NCBI GenBank assembly: GCA_029862205.1 | Contig: JAOTXT010000008.1 | Coordinates: 25,042-89,041, forward strand | Direction: 5' to 3' | Length of the DNA: 64,000 nt | DNA from: Paracoccaceae bacterium | Lineage (GTDB): Bacteria > Pseudomonadota > Alphaproteobacteria > Rhodobacterales > Rhodobacteraceae | Shown here: piece after piece, positions 9,961 to 18,875 of the stretch | How the letters are laid out: the number at the start of each line of letters is the position of its first letter | How positions within the stretch are numbered: position 1 is the stretch's first letter | The notes under the pieces: generated by a model | Seen by the model: only the letters and a program-made list of their open reading frames with translations | What the model was told of the DNA's origin: nothing | Database searches by the model: none | Translations under genes and position numbers: made by a program

Positions 9961-10434
9961 ATGAAGGCCGCATTCGCCATCCCCCTCATCGCCATCGCTC
10001 TTGCCATCGCTGTCCCGCAGGCCGAGGCCGCGCCCGCGGGTCCGTTGGCTTACACAGAAAAGCCCCAGGTGGCTCAAGCCCCGGTGATTCAAGCTGGGGA
10101 TCGCAGAGACCGCTTCGAACGAAGGGCCGAGCGCCGGGAGCGCCGGGCCGAAAGGCGGGCGGAGCGCCGGGAATTCCGGCACCGCGATCGCGATTTCCGG
10201 CGTCGTGATTTCCGGCATCGCGACTCCCGGCGGTACCGGGACTTCCGCCGGGATTTCCGCCGGGATTTCCGGCATCGTGATCGCTTCAGGTATGATCGTT
10301 TCGGCTATCGCGACGACCGCCGGCGTGACCGGCGCCGTGATAGGCATCGCCGCCGGGGCAAGAACGATGCGGCCTATATCCTGGGCGGTGTCCTGGGCGC
10401 CGTGATTCTGTTCGGGATCCTCGATAATTACTAA
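9961..10434 (+). CDS. Exported Arg-rich low-complexity protein with C-terminal Gly-rich hydrophobic segment
   Basis: Signal-like N-terminus ending AEAAPA; ERRAERRERRAERRAERREFRHRDRDFRRRDFRHRD...; C-terminus AAYILGGVLGAVILFGILDNY; upstream aggaaggag RBS. Confidence 0.75.
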   Translation: MKAAFAIPLIAIALAIAVPQAEAAPAGPLAYTEKPQVAQAPVIQAGDRRDRFERRAERRERRAERRAERREFRHRDRDFRRRDFRHRDSRRYRDFRRDFRRDFRHRDRFRYDRFGYRDDRRRDRRRDRHRRRGKNDAAYILGGVLGAVILFGILDNY

Positions 10435-10437
10435 GAC

Positions 10438-11187
10438 TCAGGCGAACCACAGCCAAAGCCCGCGCAGGATGTAGATGGTGCTGACCGTCAGCACCACCCG
10501 CTTGCTCCAGCGCCGAAAACTGGTATCGGTCATGCGCTCGAGCACGCTCGCCGCCACGGTGGTCCCGATGATCGCCAGGACCACCGCGGCCGCATAGACC
10601 CACCATGGGATCTCAACGGCGAAGGCCGCGGCGAAACTGCCGAAATAGGCGATCCGGAACAGATGCGCGACGACTTGGGTGAACCCCTTGGTGGCGACGA
10701 TCTGCTTGCGGTCCAAGGGGCTCGCCTGAAAGAACATGTCCAGGATATGCCCTGCCGCGCCGCCGAAAAGCTGGATCACCATGATCACCGCGCCGCAAGC
10801 CCAAGGCATCCCCGGCTTGGTGATGTCCAGATGCAGCCGGCGCGTCGGGATCGCGTAGACCAGGAAGGGCAGCGCCCCGATCACGAAATAGACCAGCGCC
10901 TTGTCCGGCAGAAAGGCGATCAGGCGCACCACCAGGAAGGTCAGCGCCGAGCCGATCACGTAGTGCCCGACGATCCCCCATTGCACATGGTGCCGCCACA
11001 GCCAGGCGCGCCAGCCATTGGCGGTCGCCTGTGTCGCGCCGAACAGCACCATCGCGGGGGCCACGTCCAGGAAGACCAGCAGCACCCCCAGCAGCACCAT
11101 GCCGCCCGCCATGCCGAAGATACCCGATAGGAACGAGGTCGCGATGACCGTCACCGCCAGGGTGATTAGCGCGAAGGGCGACAGCAT
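10438..11187 (-). CDS. TSUP family (TauE/SafE) permease
   Basis: MLSPFALITLAVTVIATSFLSGIFGMAGGMVLLGVLL. Confidence 0.85.
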   Translation of the reverse strand: MLSPFALITLAVTVIATSFLSGIFGMAGGMVLLGVLLVFLDVAPAMVLFGATQATANGWRAWLWRHHVQWGIVGHYVIGSALTFLVVRLIAFLPDKALVYFVIGALPFLVYAIPTRRLHLDITKPGMPWACGAVIMVIQLFGGAAGHILDMFFQASPLDRKQIVATKGFTQVVAHLFRIAYFGSFAAAFAVEIPWWVYAAAVVLAIIGTTVAASVLERMTDTSFRRWSKRVVLTVSTIYILRGLWLWFA

Positions 11188-12536
11188 CAGCGGCGTTTCG
11201 CCAGAAGATCGCGCACCATGGCGGGCGCAGCGCCCAGATAATTCGCCGGATCGACCAGGCGCACGAGCTCGTCGCGGCTCATCACCCCGGCGATCCGCGG
11301 CTCGGCGGCCAGGGCATCGAGGAAGCTGGTGTTGCCGTCCAGCGCGGCGCGGCAGCAATCATAGACCAGATCGTGTGCTACCAGGCGGCCTAGCGCCGGG
11401 GCCAGGCCCATCATCACTGCCTCGGCGACGATCAGCCCGCCGGTCGCGTCCAGCACCTCGCGCATCCGCTCGGGCCTAACTTCCAATCCCTCCAACACCT
11501 CGCGCGCGGCGGTCAGCGACCCGGAGGCGACGATGAATGCGGTGGGGATCGCCTGCCATTCCACATGCCACTGCCCGGTGGCGCGTTCGTGGTCCTGGAC
11601 CATGGCGTCCAGCATAAGGTCGTGCTGGGCGCGCAGCGTCTTGGCGGCCGCCAGCATCAGCTCGGACCCGATCGGATTGCGCTTTTGCGGCATGGTCGAC
11701 GACGCGCCGCGCCCGGGCTGATAGGGCTCCAGCGCCTCGCCGGTCTCGGTCTGCATCATCAGCATCACGTCATAGGCGATCTTGCCCAGCGAGGCGCCGA
11801 CCAGCGCCAGCCAGCCGGTGACCTCGGCGAAATTGTCGCGGATCGAATGCCAGGTGATCGGCGGCAGTCCGAGGCCCAGCTCCCGCGCCAGCGCCTGTTG
11901 TGTCGCGAGCCCGTCCTTTTCGCCGAGCGAAGCAAGCGTCCCCGCCGCGCCCGAAAACGAGACCACCTCGACCCGGGGGCGCAGTTCCCTCAACCGCGCC
12001 CGGTGCCGGTCAATCCCGCTCAGCCAAGTGGCGGCCTTGTAGCCGAAGGAAACCGGCAGGGCGTGCTGTAGATGCGTGCGCCCGGCCATCGGCGCCTCCG
12101 CATGGGCCTCGGCCAACTTGGCCAAGGCATCCGCGACCCCATCCAAATCCGCCGCGATCAGGTCCAGCGCGCCCCGGATTTGCAGCACATCGGCCGTGTC
12201 CATGATGTCCTGGGTCGTCGCCCCCCAATGACACCACTGGCCAAGCCCGTCCGGCGCCCATTCGACAAGCTGTTCCACCAGCGGCAGGATCGGATAGCCG
12301 ACGATTTGGGTCCGAGCAGAGAGCCGGTCCCAGTCGACGCGCGCCACATCGGCGACGGCGGCAATCGCCTCGGCCGCCTCATCGGGAATGATGCAAAACC
12401 CCGCCTGCGCCCGCGCCAGCGCCGCCTCCACATCGAGGTAACGCTGCACCACCGCCTCGTCGGAGAACAGCGCCCGCATCGCGGCGGTCCCGAACATGTC
12501 GCCCCAAAGGCGGGATTTGAGAACGAGCGAAGGCAC
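11187..12536 (-). CDS. Fumarase/aspartase superfamily lyase, 3-carboxy-cis,cis-muconate cycloisomerase (PcaB)-like
   Basis: GATTQDIMDTADVLQIRGALD; GRTHLQHALPVSFGYK; GRGASSTMPQKRNPIGSELM signature. Confidence 0.85.
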   Translation of the reverse strand: MPSLVLKSRLWGDMFGTAAMRALFSDEAVVQRYLDVEAALARAQAGFCIIPDEAAEAIAAVADVARVDWDRLSARTQIVGYPILPLVEQLVEWAPDGLGQWCHWGATTQDIMDTADVLQIRGALDLIAADLDGVADALAKLAEAHAEAPMAGRTHLQHALPVSFGYKAATWLSGIDRHRARLRELRPRVEVVSFSGAAGTLASLGEKDGLATQQALARELGLGLPPITWHSIRDNFAEVTGWLALVGASLGKIAYDVMLMMQTETGEALEPYQPGRGASSTMPQKRNPIGSELMLAAAKTLRAQHDLMLDAMVQDHERATGQWHVEWQAIPTAFIVASGSLTAAREVLEGLEVRPERMREVLDATGGLIVAEAVMMGLAPALGRLVAHDLVYDCCRAALDGNTSFLDALAAEPRIAGVMSRDELVRLVDPANYLGAAPAMVRDLLAKRR

Positions 12537-12564
12537 CGCGTCACCTCCCCTCGACGGCGGGATC

Positions 12565-12600
12565 CCCTCCCCCCGCTGGGGGGAGGGTTAGGGAGGGGGT
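12565..12600. other. GC hairpin plus canonical G-quadruplex motif in intergenic region
   Basis: CCTCCCCCCGCTGGGGGGAGG dyad overlapping GGGGGGAGGGTTAGGGAGGGGG. Confidence 0.7.
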
Positions 12601-12710
12601 GCCCACCTCTTCCATGCCCCGGCCTCGAGCCGGGGCCTCGACGGCCATCGCAACCCCGCGAGGTCCCGGATCAAGTCCGGGACATCGTGGAGCCTTGGTC
12701 AAACCTTCCC

Positions 12711-14186
12711 TCACCTCAGCACGAACGGGTTGCCCGGCGCCGCGTCCGAGGTGTTGATCCAGACCGACTTGGTCTCGAGATATTCGCGAATCGCGCCGAC
12801 CCCGCTCTCGCGGCCGATGCCGGAATGCTTCACGCCGCCGAACGGCATCATGTAGCTGACCGCCCGGTAGGTGTTGATCCAGACCGTGCCGGCCTTCAGC
12901 GCCTTCGACATGCGCACGGCACGCCCGATATCCTTGGTCCAGACCCCCGCGGCCAGCCCGTAGATCACGTCGTTGCCGACCTCGACCGCCTCTACCTCGT
13001 CCTCGAAGCCGATGATCGACAGGACGGGGCCGAACACCTCCTCCTGCGCGATCCGCATCTCGTTCGAGACATTGGTGAAAATCGTCGGCTGCACGAATTG
13101 CCCGCCCGGCAGCCCCTCGGCCGGGCCGCCGCCATAGATGCAGTTGGCGCCCTCGGACTTGGCGATGTCGATATAGTCGAGAATTTTCTTGAACTGGGGC
13201 TCGGTCGTCACCGGGCCGATATTGGTGTCGGCCTCCATCGGGTCGCCAATCTTCGCGGTGCGCGCCATCTCGACCAGGCGCTCGGTGAACTCGTCGCGGA
13301 TCGAATTCTGCACCAGAAGCCGAGAACCCGCCACACAGGTCTGCCCCGTCGCGGCGAAGATCCCCGCAACCGCTCCCGAGGCAGCGGCGGCCAGGTCCGC
13401 ATCCGCGAAGACGATGTTCGGCGACTTGCCGCCCAGCTCAAGCGAGACCCGCTTGATGCCCTTGGCCGCCTGGGAATAGATCATCGCGCCGGTGCGGTCC
13501 GAGCCCGTGAAGGTGATCTTGGCCACATCCTTGTGGGCGACCAGCGCCGCGCCCGCCTCGGCCCCGAAGCCCGCGACCACGTTGAAAACCCCGTCCGGCA
13601 GCCCCGCTTCTTTGGTCAGCGCCGCATATTCCAAGGTCGAGGCCGAGGTGAATTCCGACGGCTTCACCACCACCGAGCACCCCGCCGCAAGCGCCGGCGC
13701 GCATTTCCAGGCGATGAAGAGTAAGGGCGAGTTCCAGGCGGTCAGCGCGCCCACCACGCCGACCGGCTCATGCGTCGTGAAGGCGAAGTGGTCCGCCTTG
13801 TCGATCGGCACCACCGTACCCTCGACCTTGTCTGCGAGCCCCGCGAAGTAATACCACCACTCCGGGTGGTAGCGCATCTGGCCTGCCATCTCGGAAAGAA
13901 GCTTGCCGTTGTCACGCACCTCCAGCTCGGCCAGCCGGTCCGCGTTTTCGGCCACCAGGTCGCCAAGCTTGCGCATCGCCTTGCCGCGCGCCGAGGGGGT
14001 CATCGAGGCCCAGGGTCCGGTGGTCATGGCCGCCTTCGCCGCCGCCACGGCGCGGTCGATATCGGCTTCGGTCCCGCGCGGCATCTTCGCCCAGACCTCG
14101 CCCCGGTAGGGATCGGCCGAGTCGAACCATTCGCCCCCAGCCGGGTCCACGTAAGCGCCGTCGATATAGTGCTGAAAGGTTTTCAT
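12711..14186 (-). CDS. Aldehyde dehydrogenase family protein
   Basis: ITFTGSDRTGAMIYSQAAKGIKRVSLELGGKSPNIVFADADL...GQTCVAGSRLLVQ. Confidence 0.95.
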   Translation of the reverse strand: MKTFQHYIDGAYVDPAGGEWFDSADPYRGEVWAKMPRGTEADIDRAVAAAKAAMTTGPWASMTPSARGKAMRKLGDLVAENADRLAELEVRDNGKLLSEMAGQMRYHPEWWYYFAGLADKVEGTVVPIDKADHFAFTTHEPVGVVGALTAWNSPLLFIAWKCAPALAAGCSVVVKPSEFTSASTLEYAALTKEAGLPDGVFNVVAGFGAEAGAALVAHKDVAKITFTGSDRTGAMIYSQAAKGIKRVSLELGGKSPNIVFADADLAAAASGAVAGIFAATGQTCVAGSRLLVQNSIRDEFTERLVEMARTAKIGDPMEADTNIGPVTTEPQFKKILDYIDIAKSEGANCIYGGGPAEGLPGGQFVQPTIFTNVSNEMRIAQEEVFGPVLSIIGFEDEVEAVEVGNDVIYGLAAGVWTKDIGRAVRMSKALKAGTVWINTYRAVSYMMPFGGVKHSGIGRESGVGAIREYLETKSVWINTSDAAPGNPFVLR

Positions 14187-14399
14187 GGACCGGCTCCTCC
14201 CTTGGCTCAACGCGCCCGATAATACGGCGCTTCGCCGATAACCGAAGCCCTTGATTTCAATTTTCCGAATGCCATCCCCAGGCCTGGCGGGTATACGCGC
14301 CGCCCTCCCTTGACGCGGGCATTTTGGCGTCGTTAGGTGCGGGTTCCGCCAAGCGAATGGCGGCCGGTTGAAACAGCTCGAAACTGGGATCCATCACCC

Positions 14400-15257
14400 A
14401 TGAGATACGAAGCGCCAAGCACGCTTGAGAACGCGGTCGCCCTGCTGGCGGGCGAGTCCGGCTCGGCCCATGTTCTGGCCGGCGGGACGGACCTGCTGGT
14501 CGGCATGAAATCCGGCTTCACCGAGCCCGACCTGATCGTCGACATCAAGCGGATCGACGGGATGCACACCGTAACCCAGGAAGACGGCGGCTGGCGCATC
14601 GGCGCGGCGGTGCCGGGCATCCAGCTGGGCGAGCACGACGGCGTCAAGGCCGACTGGCCCGGTGTCGTCGAGGCGCTCGAGCTGATCGGCTCGACCCAGA
14701 TCCAGGGCCGCGCCACGATGGCCGGAAACTTATGCAACGCATCGCCCGCCGCCGACAGCGTGCCGGCGATGGTGGCGGCTGACGCCACGGTGCGGATCGC
14801 GGGCCCGAACGGCTCCCGCGACATTCCCGTCATCGAGGTTGCCACCGGCCCAGGCCAGACCTCGCTCGCGAAAGGCGAGATCGTCGAATCGATCTTCCTG
14901 CCCGCGCGCCCGGTCCGCTCGGGCGACGCTTACCTGCGCTTCATCCCGCGCACCGAGATGGACATCGCGGTGGTCGGCTGCGGGGTCAGTCTGACGCTGG
15001 ACGAAGGCGGCACCTGCACCGCCGCGTGCGTTGCGCTGGGCGCGGTCGCGGCCACCGTTCTGCTGGTCGAGGACGCCGCCCGGGTGCTGATCGGCACGGC
15101 GGTCGATGACGCGGCGCTCGACGCCCTGGCCGCTGCCTGCTCGGCCGCCGCCAAGCCAATCGACGACAAGCGCGGCACGGTCGCGTTCCGCAAGAAGGTC
15201 TCGGGCGTGCTGGCCCGCAGGGCCGCTAAGATCGCCCTCGAGCGTGCGAAAGGTTGA
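14400..15257 (+). CDS. Molybdenum hydroxylase FAD-binding (CoxM/CutM-like) subunit
   Basis: MRYEAPSTLENAVALLAGESGSAHVLAGGTDLLVGMKSG; TMAGNLCNASPAADS. Confidence 0.9.
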   Translation: MRYEAPSTLENAVALLAGESGSAHVLAGGTDLLVGMKSGFTEPDLIVDIKRIDGMHTVTQEDGGWRIGAAVPGIQLGEHDGVKADWPGVVEALELIGSTQIQGRATMAGNLCNASPAADSVPAMVAADATVRIAGPNGSRDIPVIEVATGPGQTSLAKGEIVESIFLPARPVRSGDAYLRFIPRTEMDIAVVGCGVSLTLDEGGTCTAACVALGAVAATVLLVEDAARVLIGTAVDDAALDALAAACSAAAKPIDDKRGTVAFRKKVSGVLARRAAKIALERAKG

Positions 15258-15262
15258 GCACC

Positions 15263-15754
15263 ATGTCCCAGATCCACGTATCCACCACCATCAACGGGGA
15301 TGCCACCGAATTCCTGTGCGAACCCGACGAGACGCTGCTCGACGCGCTGCGCGACCGCCTCGGCCTCACCGGCTCGAAGGAAGGCTGCGGCACCGGCGAT
15401 TGCGGCGCCTGCTCGGTGACCGTGAACGGCCGCCTGGTCTGCTCGTGCCTGATGTTGGCCGCCGAGGCTGAAGACGCCGAGGTCACCACGATCGAGGGCA
15501 TGGCCGAGGGCGAGGCCCTGCACCCCCTGCAGCGGAAATTCATCGAACATGCCGCGCTGCAATGCGGCATCTGCACGCCGGGCATCCTGGTCGCCGCCAA
15601 GGCACTTCTGGAGCAGAACCCCGCGCCGACAGAGACCGAGGCGCGTTACTGGCTGGCCGGCAACCTCTGCCGCTGCACCGGCTATGACAAGATCATCCGC
15701 GCCGTGATGGACGCGGCCGCCGAGATGAGGGGCGAGATGAGGAGGGCTTCCTGA
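15263..15754 (+). CDS. Molybdenum hydroxylase [2Fe-2S] (CoxS-like) subunit
   Basis: KEGCGTGDCGACSVTVNGRLVCSCL and CGICTPGILVAAKALLE...GNLCRCTGYDKI. Confidence 0.95.
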   Translation: MSQIHVSTTINGDATEFLCEPDETLLDALRDRLGLTGSKEGCGTGDCGACSVTVNGRLVCSCLMLAAEAEDAEVTTIEGMAEGEALHPLQRKFIEHAALQCGICTPGILVAAKALLEQNPAPTETEARYWLAGNLCRCTGYDKIIRAVMDAAAEMRGEMRRAS

Positions 15755-18003
15755 TGGCACTCGACGACAAACTCGGGGTCAAGGACCGCACTTTCAAGAT
15801 CGTCGGCACCAGGCCGAACCGCCCGGACGGAATCGACAAGGTCACCGGCCGCGCCCGTTTCGGAGCGGACATGAACGCGCCAGGGATGCTGACCGGCCAT
15901 GTGCTGCGCAGCCCGCACCCCCATGCGCGGATCCGCGCGATCGACACTTCGAAGGCCGAGGCCCTTCCCGGCGTCAAGGCGGTGATCACCGCCAAGGATT
16001 TCGGCCACGTGCCTGACGACATGGCCGACGTGCTCGACCACTGCCTGGCGGGCGACAAGGTGCTCTATGACGGCCATGGGGTCGCGGCCATCGCCGCGGT
16101 CAGCCCGGCCGTCGCCAAGCAGGCCCTCAAGCTGATCGATGTGGACTACGAGGTCCTGCCCCACGTCACTGATGTCGACGCGGCGATGAAACCCGATGCG
16201 CCCGTCATCCGCGAGGCGGGCGGCGACGAGACCGTGCCGGACGGCATGTCGAAGAACGCGATGCATCGTTTCGAGTTCGGCCATGGCGATCCCGAGACCG
16301 GGTTTGGCGAGGCCGATCTGGTGATCGAGCGCAGCTTTAGAACCGAGGCCGCGCATCAGGGCTATATCGAACCCAATGCCTGCCTGGCGACGCTGGCACC
16401 CGACGGCCAGGCAGAGCTCTGGTGCTGCACGCAAGGGCACTACGCGGTGCGCGACATGTGCGCTGCGATCCTCGGCCTCGACAAGGGCATGTTGCGGGTC
16501 ACGGCGTCCGAGATCGGCGGCGGGTTCGGCGGCAAGACCACGGTCTTCATCGAGCCGATCGCCCTGATGTTGTCGAAGAAGACCGGGCGCCCGGTGAAGA
16601 TGGTGATGACCCGCGACGAGGTCTTCCGCGCCAGCGGGCCCACCGCCTCGACATCTTCGGATGTCAAGATCGGCATGACAAAGGACGGCACCATTACCGG
16701 CGCCTTCGCCGAGTTCCGCTACCAGGGCGGCGCCTATCCCGGCTCGCCGGTGGAATTCGGCGCCATGGCCTGCTTCGCGCCCTACGACCTGAAGCACGTC
16801 AAGACGGTTGGCTGGGATGTGGTGACGAACCGCCCGAAACAGGCGGCCTACCGGGCACCCGGCGCGCCGATGGCCGCCTTCGCGACCGAGAGCGTGATCG
16901 ACGAGCTTTGCCAGAAACTGGGTCTCGATCCGGTCGAGACGCGGCTCAAGAACGCGGCCAGCGAGGGCACCAAGTCGGCTTATGGCCCCACCTTTCCGCA
17001 AATCGGCGTCAAGGCGACGCTCGAGGCTGCAAAAGCGCACCCCCATTACGCCGCGCCCTTGGGCCCGAACCAGGGCCGCGGCGTGGCCACTGGGTTCTGG
17101 TTCAACTTCGGCGGCAATACCTGCGTCAGCCTGAACGTCAATGCCGACGGCACGGTCAGCCTGACCGAGGGCAACCCGGATATCGGTGGCTCGCGCGCTT
17201 CTATGACCATGATGGCGGCCGAGGAGCTGGGGATCCCCTACGACCGCATCCGCACGGTGATCGCCGATACGGGCTCGCTGGGTCTGAACGACGTAACCGA
17301 TGGCAGCCGGGTGACCTTCGCGGTCGGGCTCTCCACGATCAAGGCGGCCCGCGACGCGATCCGTGTCATGTGCGAGCGCGCGGCCATGGTCTGGGGCATC
17401 GACCCGGACGCAGTCGAGTGGGAGGACGGGCACGCCAAGCCGGCGGGCCCAAATGCGGGCCAGTTCCCGCCCATGTCGCTGGCCGAGATCGCGGCTCAGG
17501 CCTCGAATACCGGCGGCCCCATTGCCGGACACCACGAGGTCAATGCGGAAGGCGCGGGTGTCAGCTTCGCCACGCATCTGGTGGATTCGGAGGTCGACCC
17601 CGAGACCGGGGCGGTCAAGACTCTGCGCTACACGGTGTTCCAGGATGCCGGCAAGGCGGTGCATCCGTCCTATGTCGAGGGCCAGTTCCAGGGCGGCGCG
17701 GTGCAGGGCATCGGCTGGGCGCTGAACGAGGAATACATCTATGGCGAGGACGGCAAGCTGCAGAATGCGGGCTTCCTCGACTACCGGGTGCCCGTCGCCT
17801 CGGACCTGCCGATGATCGACACGGTGATTCTCGAGATCCCGAACCCCGGTCACCCCTATGGGGTGAGGGGCGTTGGCGAGACCTCAATCGTGCCGCCCTT
17901 GGCGGCGATCGCCAACTCGGTCTCGAACGCCGCCGGCGTGCGCCTGACCGACATCCCGATGTCGCCGCCCAAGGTGCTTGAGGCGATCGACGCCGCCGGG
18001 TAG
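15754..18003 (+). CDS. Molybdenum hydroxylase large (molybdopterin) subunit, xanthine-dehydrogenase family
   Basis: EIGGGFGGKTTVFIEPIALMLSKKTGRPVKMVMTRDE; active-site region AYRAPGAP (no CSFR motif of form I CODH). Confidence 0.93.
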   Translation: MALDDKLGVKDRTFKIVGTRPNRPDGIDKVTGRARFGADMNAPGMLTGHVLRSPHPHARIRAIDTSKAEALPGVKAVITAKDFGHVPDDMADVLDHCLAGDKVLYDGHGVAAIAAVSPAVAKQALKLIDVDYEVLPHVTDVDAAMKPDAPVIREAGGDETVPDGMSKNAMHRFEFGHGDPETGFGEADLVIERSFRTEAAHQGYIEPNACLATLAPDGQAELWCCTQGHYAVRDMCAAILGLDKGMLRVTASEIGGGFGGKTTVFIEPIALMLSKKTGRPVKMVMTRDEVFRASGPTASTSSDVKIGMTKDGTITGAFAEFRYQGGAYPGSPVEFGAMACFAPYDLKHVKTVGWDVVTNRPKQAAYRAPGAPMAAFATESVIDELCQKLGLDPVETRLKNAASEGTKSAYGPTFPQIGVKATLEAAKAHPHYAAPLGPNQGRGVATGFWFNFGGNTCVSLNVNADGTVSLTEGNPDIGGSRASMTMMAAEELGIPYDRIRTVIADTGSLGLNDVTDGSRVTFAVGLSTIKAARDAIRVMCERAAMVWGIDPDAVEWEDGHAKPAGPNAGQFPPMSLAEIAAQASNTGGPIAGHHEVNAEGAGVSFATHLVDSEVDPETGAVKTLRYTVFQDAGKAVHPSYVEGQFQGGAVQGIGWALNEEYIYGEDGKLQNAGFLDYRVPVASDLPMIDTVILEIPNPGHPYGVRGVGETSIVPPLAAIANSVSNAAGVRLTDIPMSPPKVLEAIDAAG

Positions 18004-18012
18004 CGCAGTCTG

Positions 18013-18258
18013 ATGGTCAAGGTCGCGATCTGGGGCTCGCTGCGTGAGGCGACCGAGGGCGCGGCCGAGGTCGAGGTTGAGGCCGCCAACCTCCGCCAGC
18101 TCCTCGACGGGCTGGCGGAACGCCACCCGGCGATCCGCCCCCAGATCGAGCGCGGTGTTTCGGTCTCGATCGACGGGCTGATCTTCAACGATTCCTGGTT
18201 CCAGCCGGTCAGCCCCGACAGCGAGGTGGTTCTGCTGCCGAGGATCGTGGGCGGTTAG
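18013..18258 (+). CDS. MoaD/ThiS-like beta-grasp protein
   Basis: 81 aa ending in ...VVLLPRIVGG (C-terminal Gly-Gly), directly after the Mo hydroxylase. Confidence 0.75.
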   Translation: MVKVAIWGSLREATEGAAEVEVEAANLRQLLDGLAERHPAIRPQIERGVSVSIDGLIFNDSWFQPVSPDSEVVLLPRIVGG

Positions 18259-18842
18259 CTCGACGCAGGCCGGTCGACGAACTTCTGTGCGCCAATCACC
18301 CGCACGGTGCTCGCATGAGCGCCCGCCGCGTCCTCGCCAGGGTCCACGACCAGTTCGACCGTGTCGCCAATGCTCAAGCCGTCGAATTCGCCGGCGACGA
18401 CCGCGTTCCGATGGAAGTAGACCGAGCGCCCGTCGGTCGTATCGATCTGGCCTGAACCCGCATGGGCGTCGATCTCGGCGATCCGGCCCTGCAGCGGTGC
18501 CGCCTGAACCTCGGGCCGGCCGGTATGCTCGTCCTTCCAGCGCCGCAGCTTGCGCTCCATCGCATCGAAGGCGTCCCGCACGGCCACCAGCACATCCGCA
18601 TGGGCAAAGTCGTTGCCTGGTCTCCGGTTGATCGATAGCTCTCCGCCGGGCACGGTCACGTCCACCCGAACCTCATACTGGTTCCCCTTCTGGTGCCGCC
18701 GATGCGCGGCCTCGACCACGACATGGCAGCCGGTGATCCTGTCGAAGAACTGCTCCAAACGCTCGACACGGTGGTTCACACGCGCCGTGACATGGTGTGC
18801 CGGTTCCATGTTGTGCCAAATGATCTCAACCGGGGTTTCCAT
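18255..18842 (-). CDS. HPF/RaiA-type ribosome-associated protein fused to cold-shock-like domain
   Basis: N-term METPVEIIWHNMEPAHHVTARVNHRVERLEQFFDRITGCHVVVE (S30AE); C-term GRIAEIDAHAGSGQIDTTDGRSVYFHRNAV (CSD-like). Confidence 0.82.
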   Translation of the reverse strand: METPVEIIWHNMEPAHHVTARVNHRVERLEQFFDRITGCHVVVEAAHRRHQKGNQYEVRVDVTVPGGELSINRRPGNDFAHADVLVAVRDAFDAMERKLRRWKDEHTGRPEVQAAPLQGRIAEIDAHAGSGQIDTTDGRSVYFHRNAVVAGEFDGLSIGDTVELVVDPGEDAAGAHASTVRVIGAQKFVDRPASS

Positions 18843-18875
18843 GCTATTCCTCCGTTCATCCGTGGCGTCGACTGG

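Noticed and set aside
15682-17853. 723-aa antisense ORF opposite the molybdenum hydroxylase large subunit
   Set aside because: Typical high-GC shadow ORF; His/Arg/Asp/Gly-rich translation without family features, while the sense frame is a clear Mo hydroxylase.
15754-18003. Carbon monoxide dehydrogenase large subunit (CoxL form I)
   Set aside because: Active-site region reads AYRAPGAP rather than AYRCSFR; only the general Mo hydroxylase family is supported.
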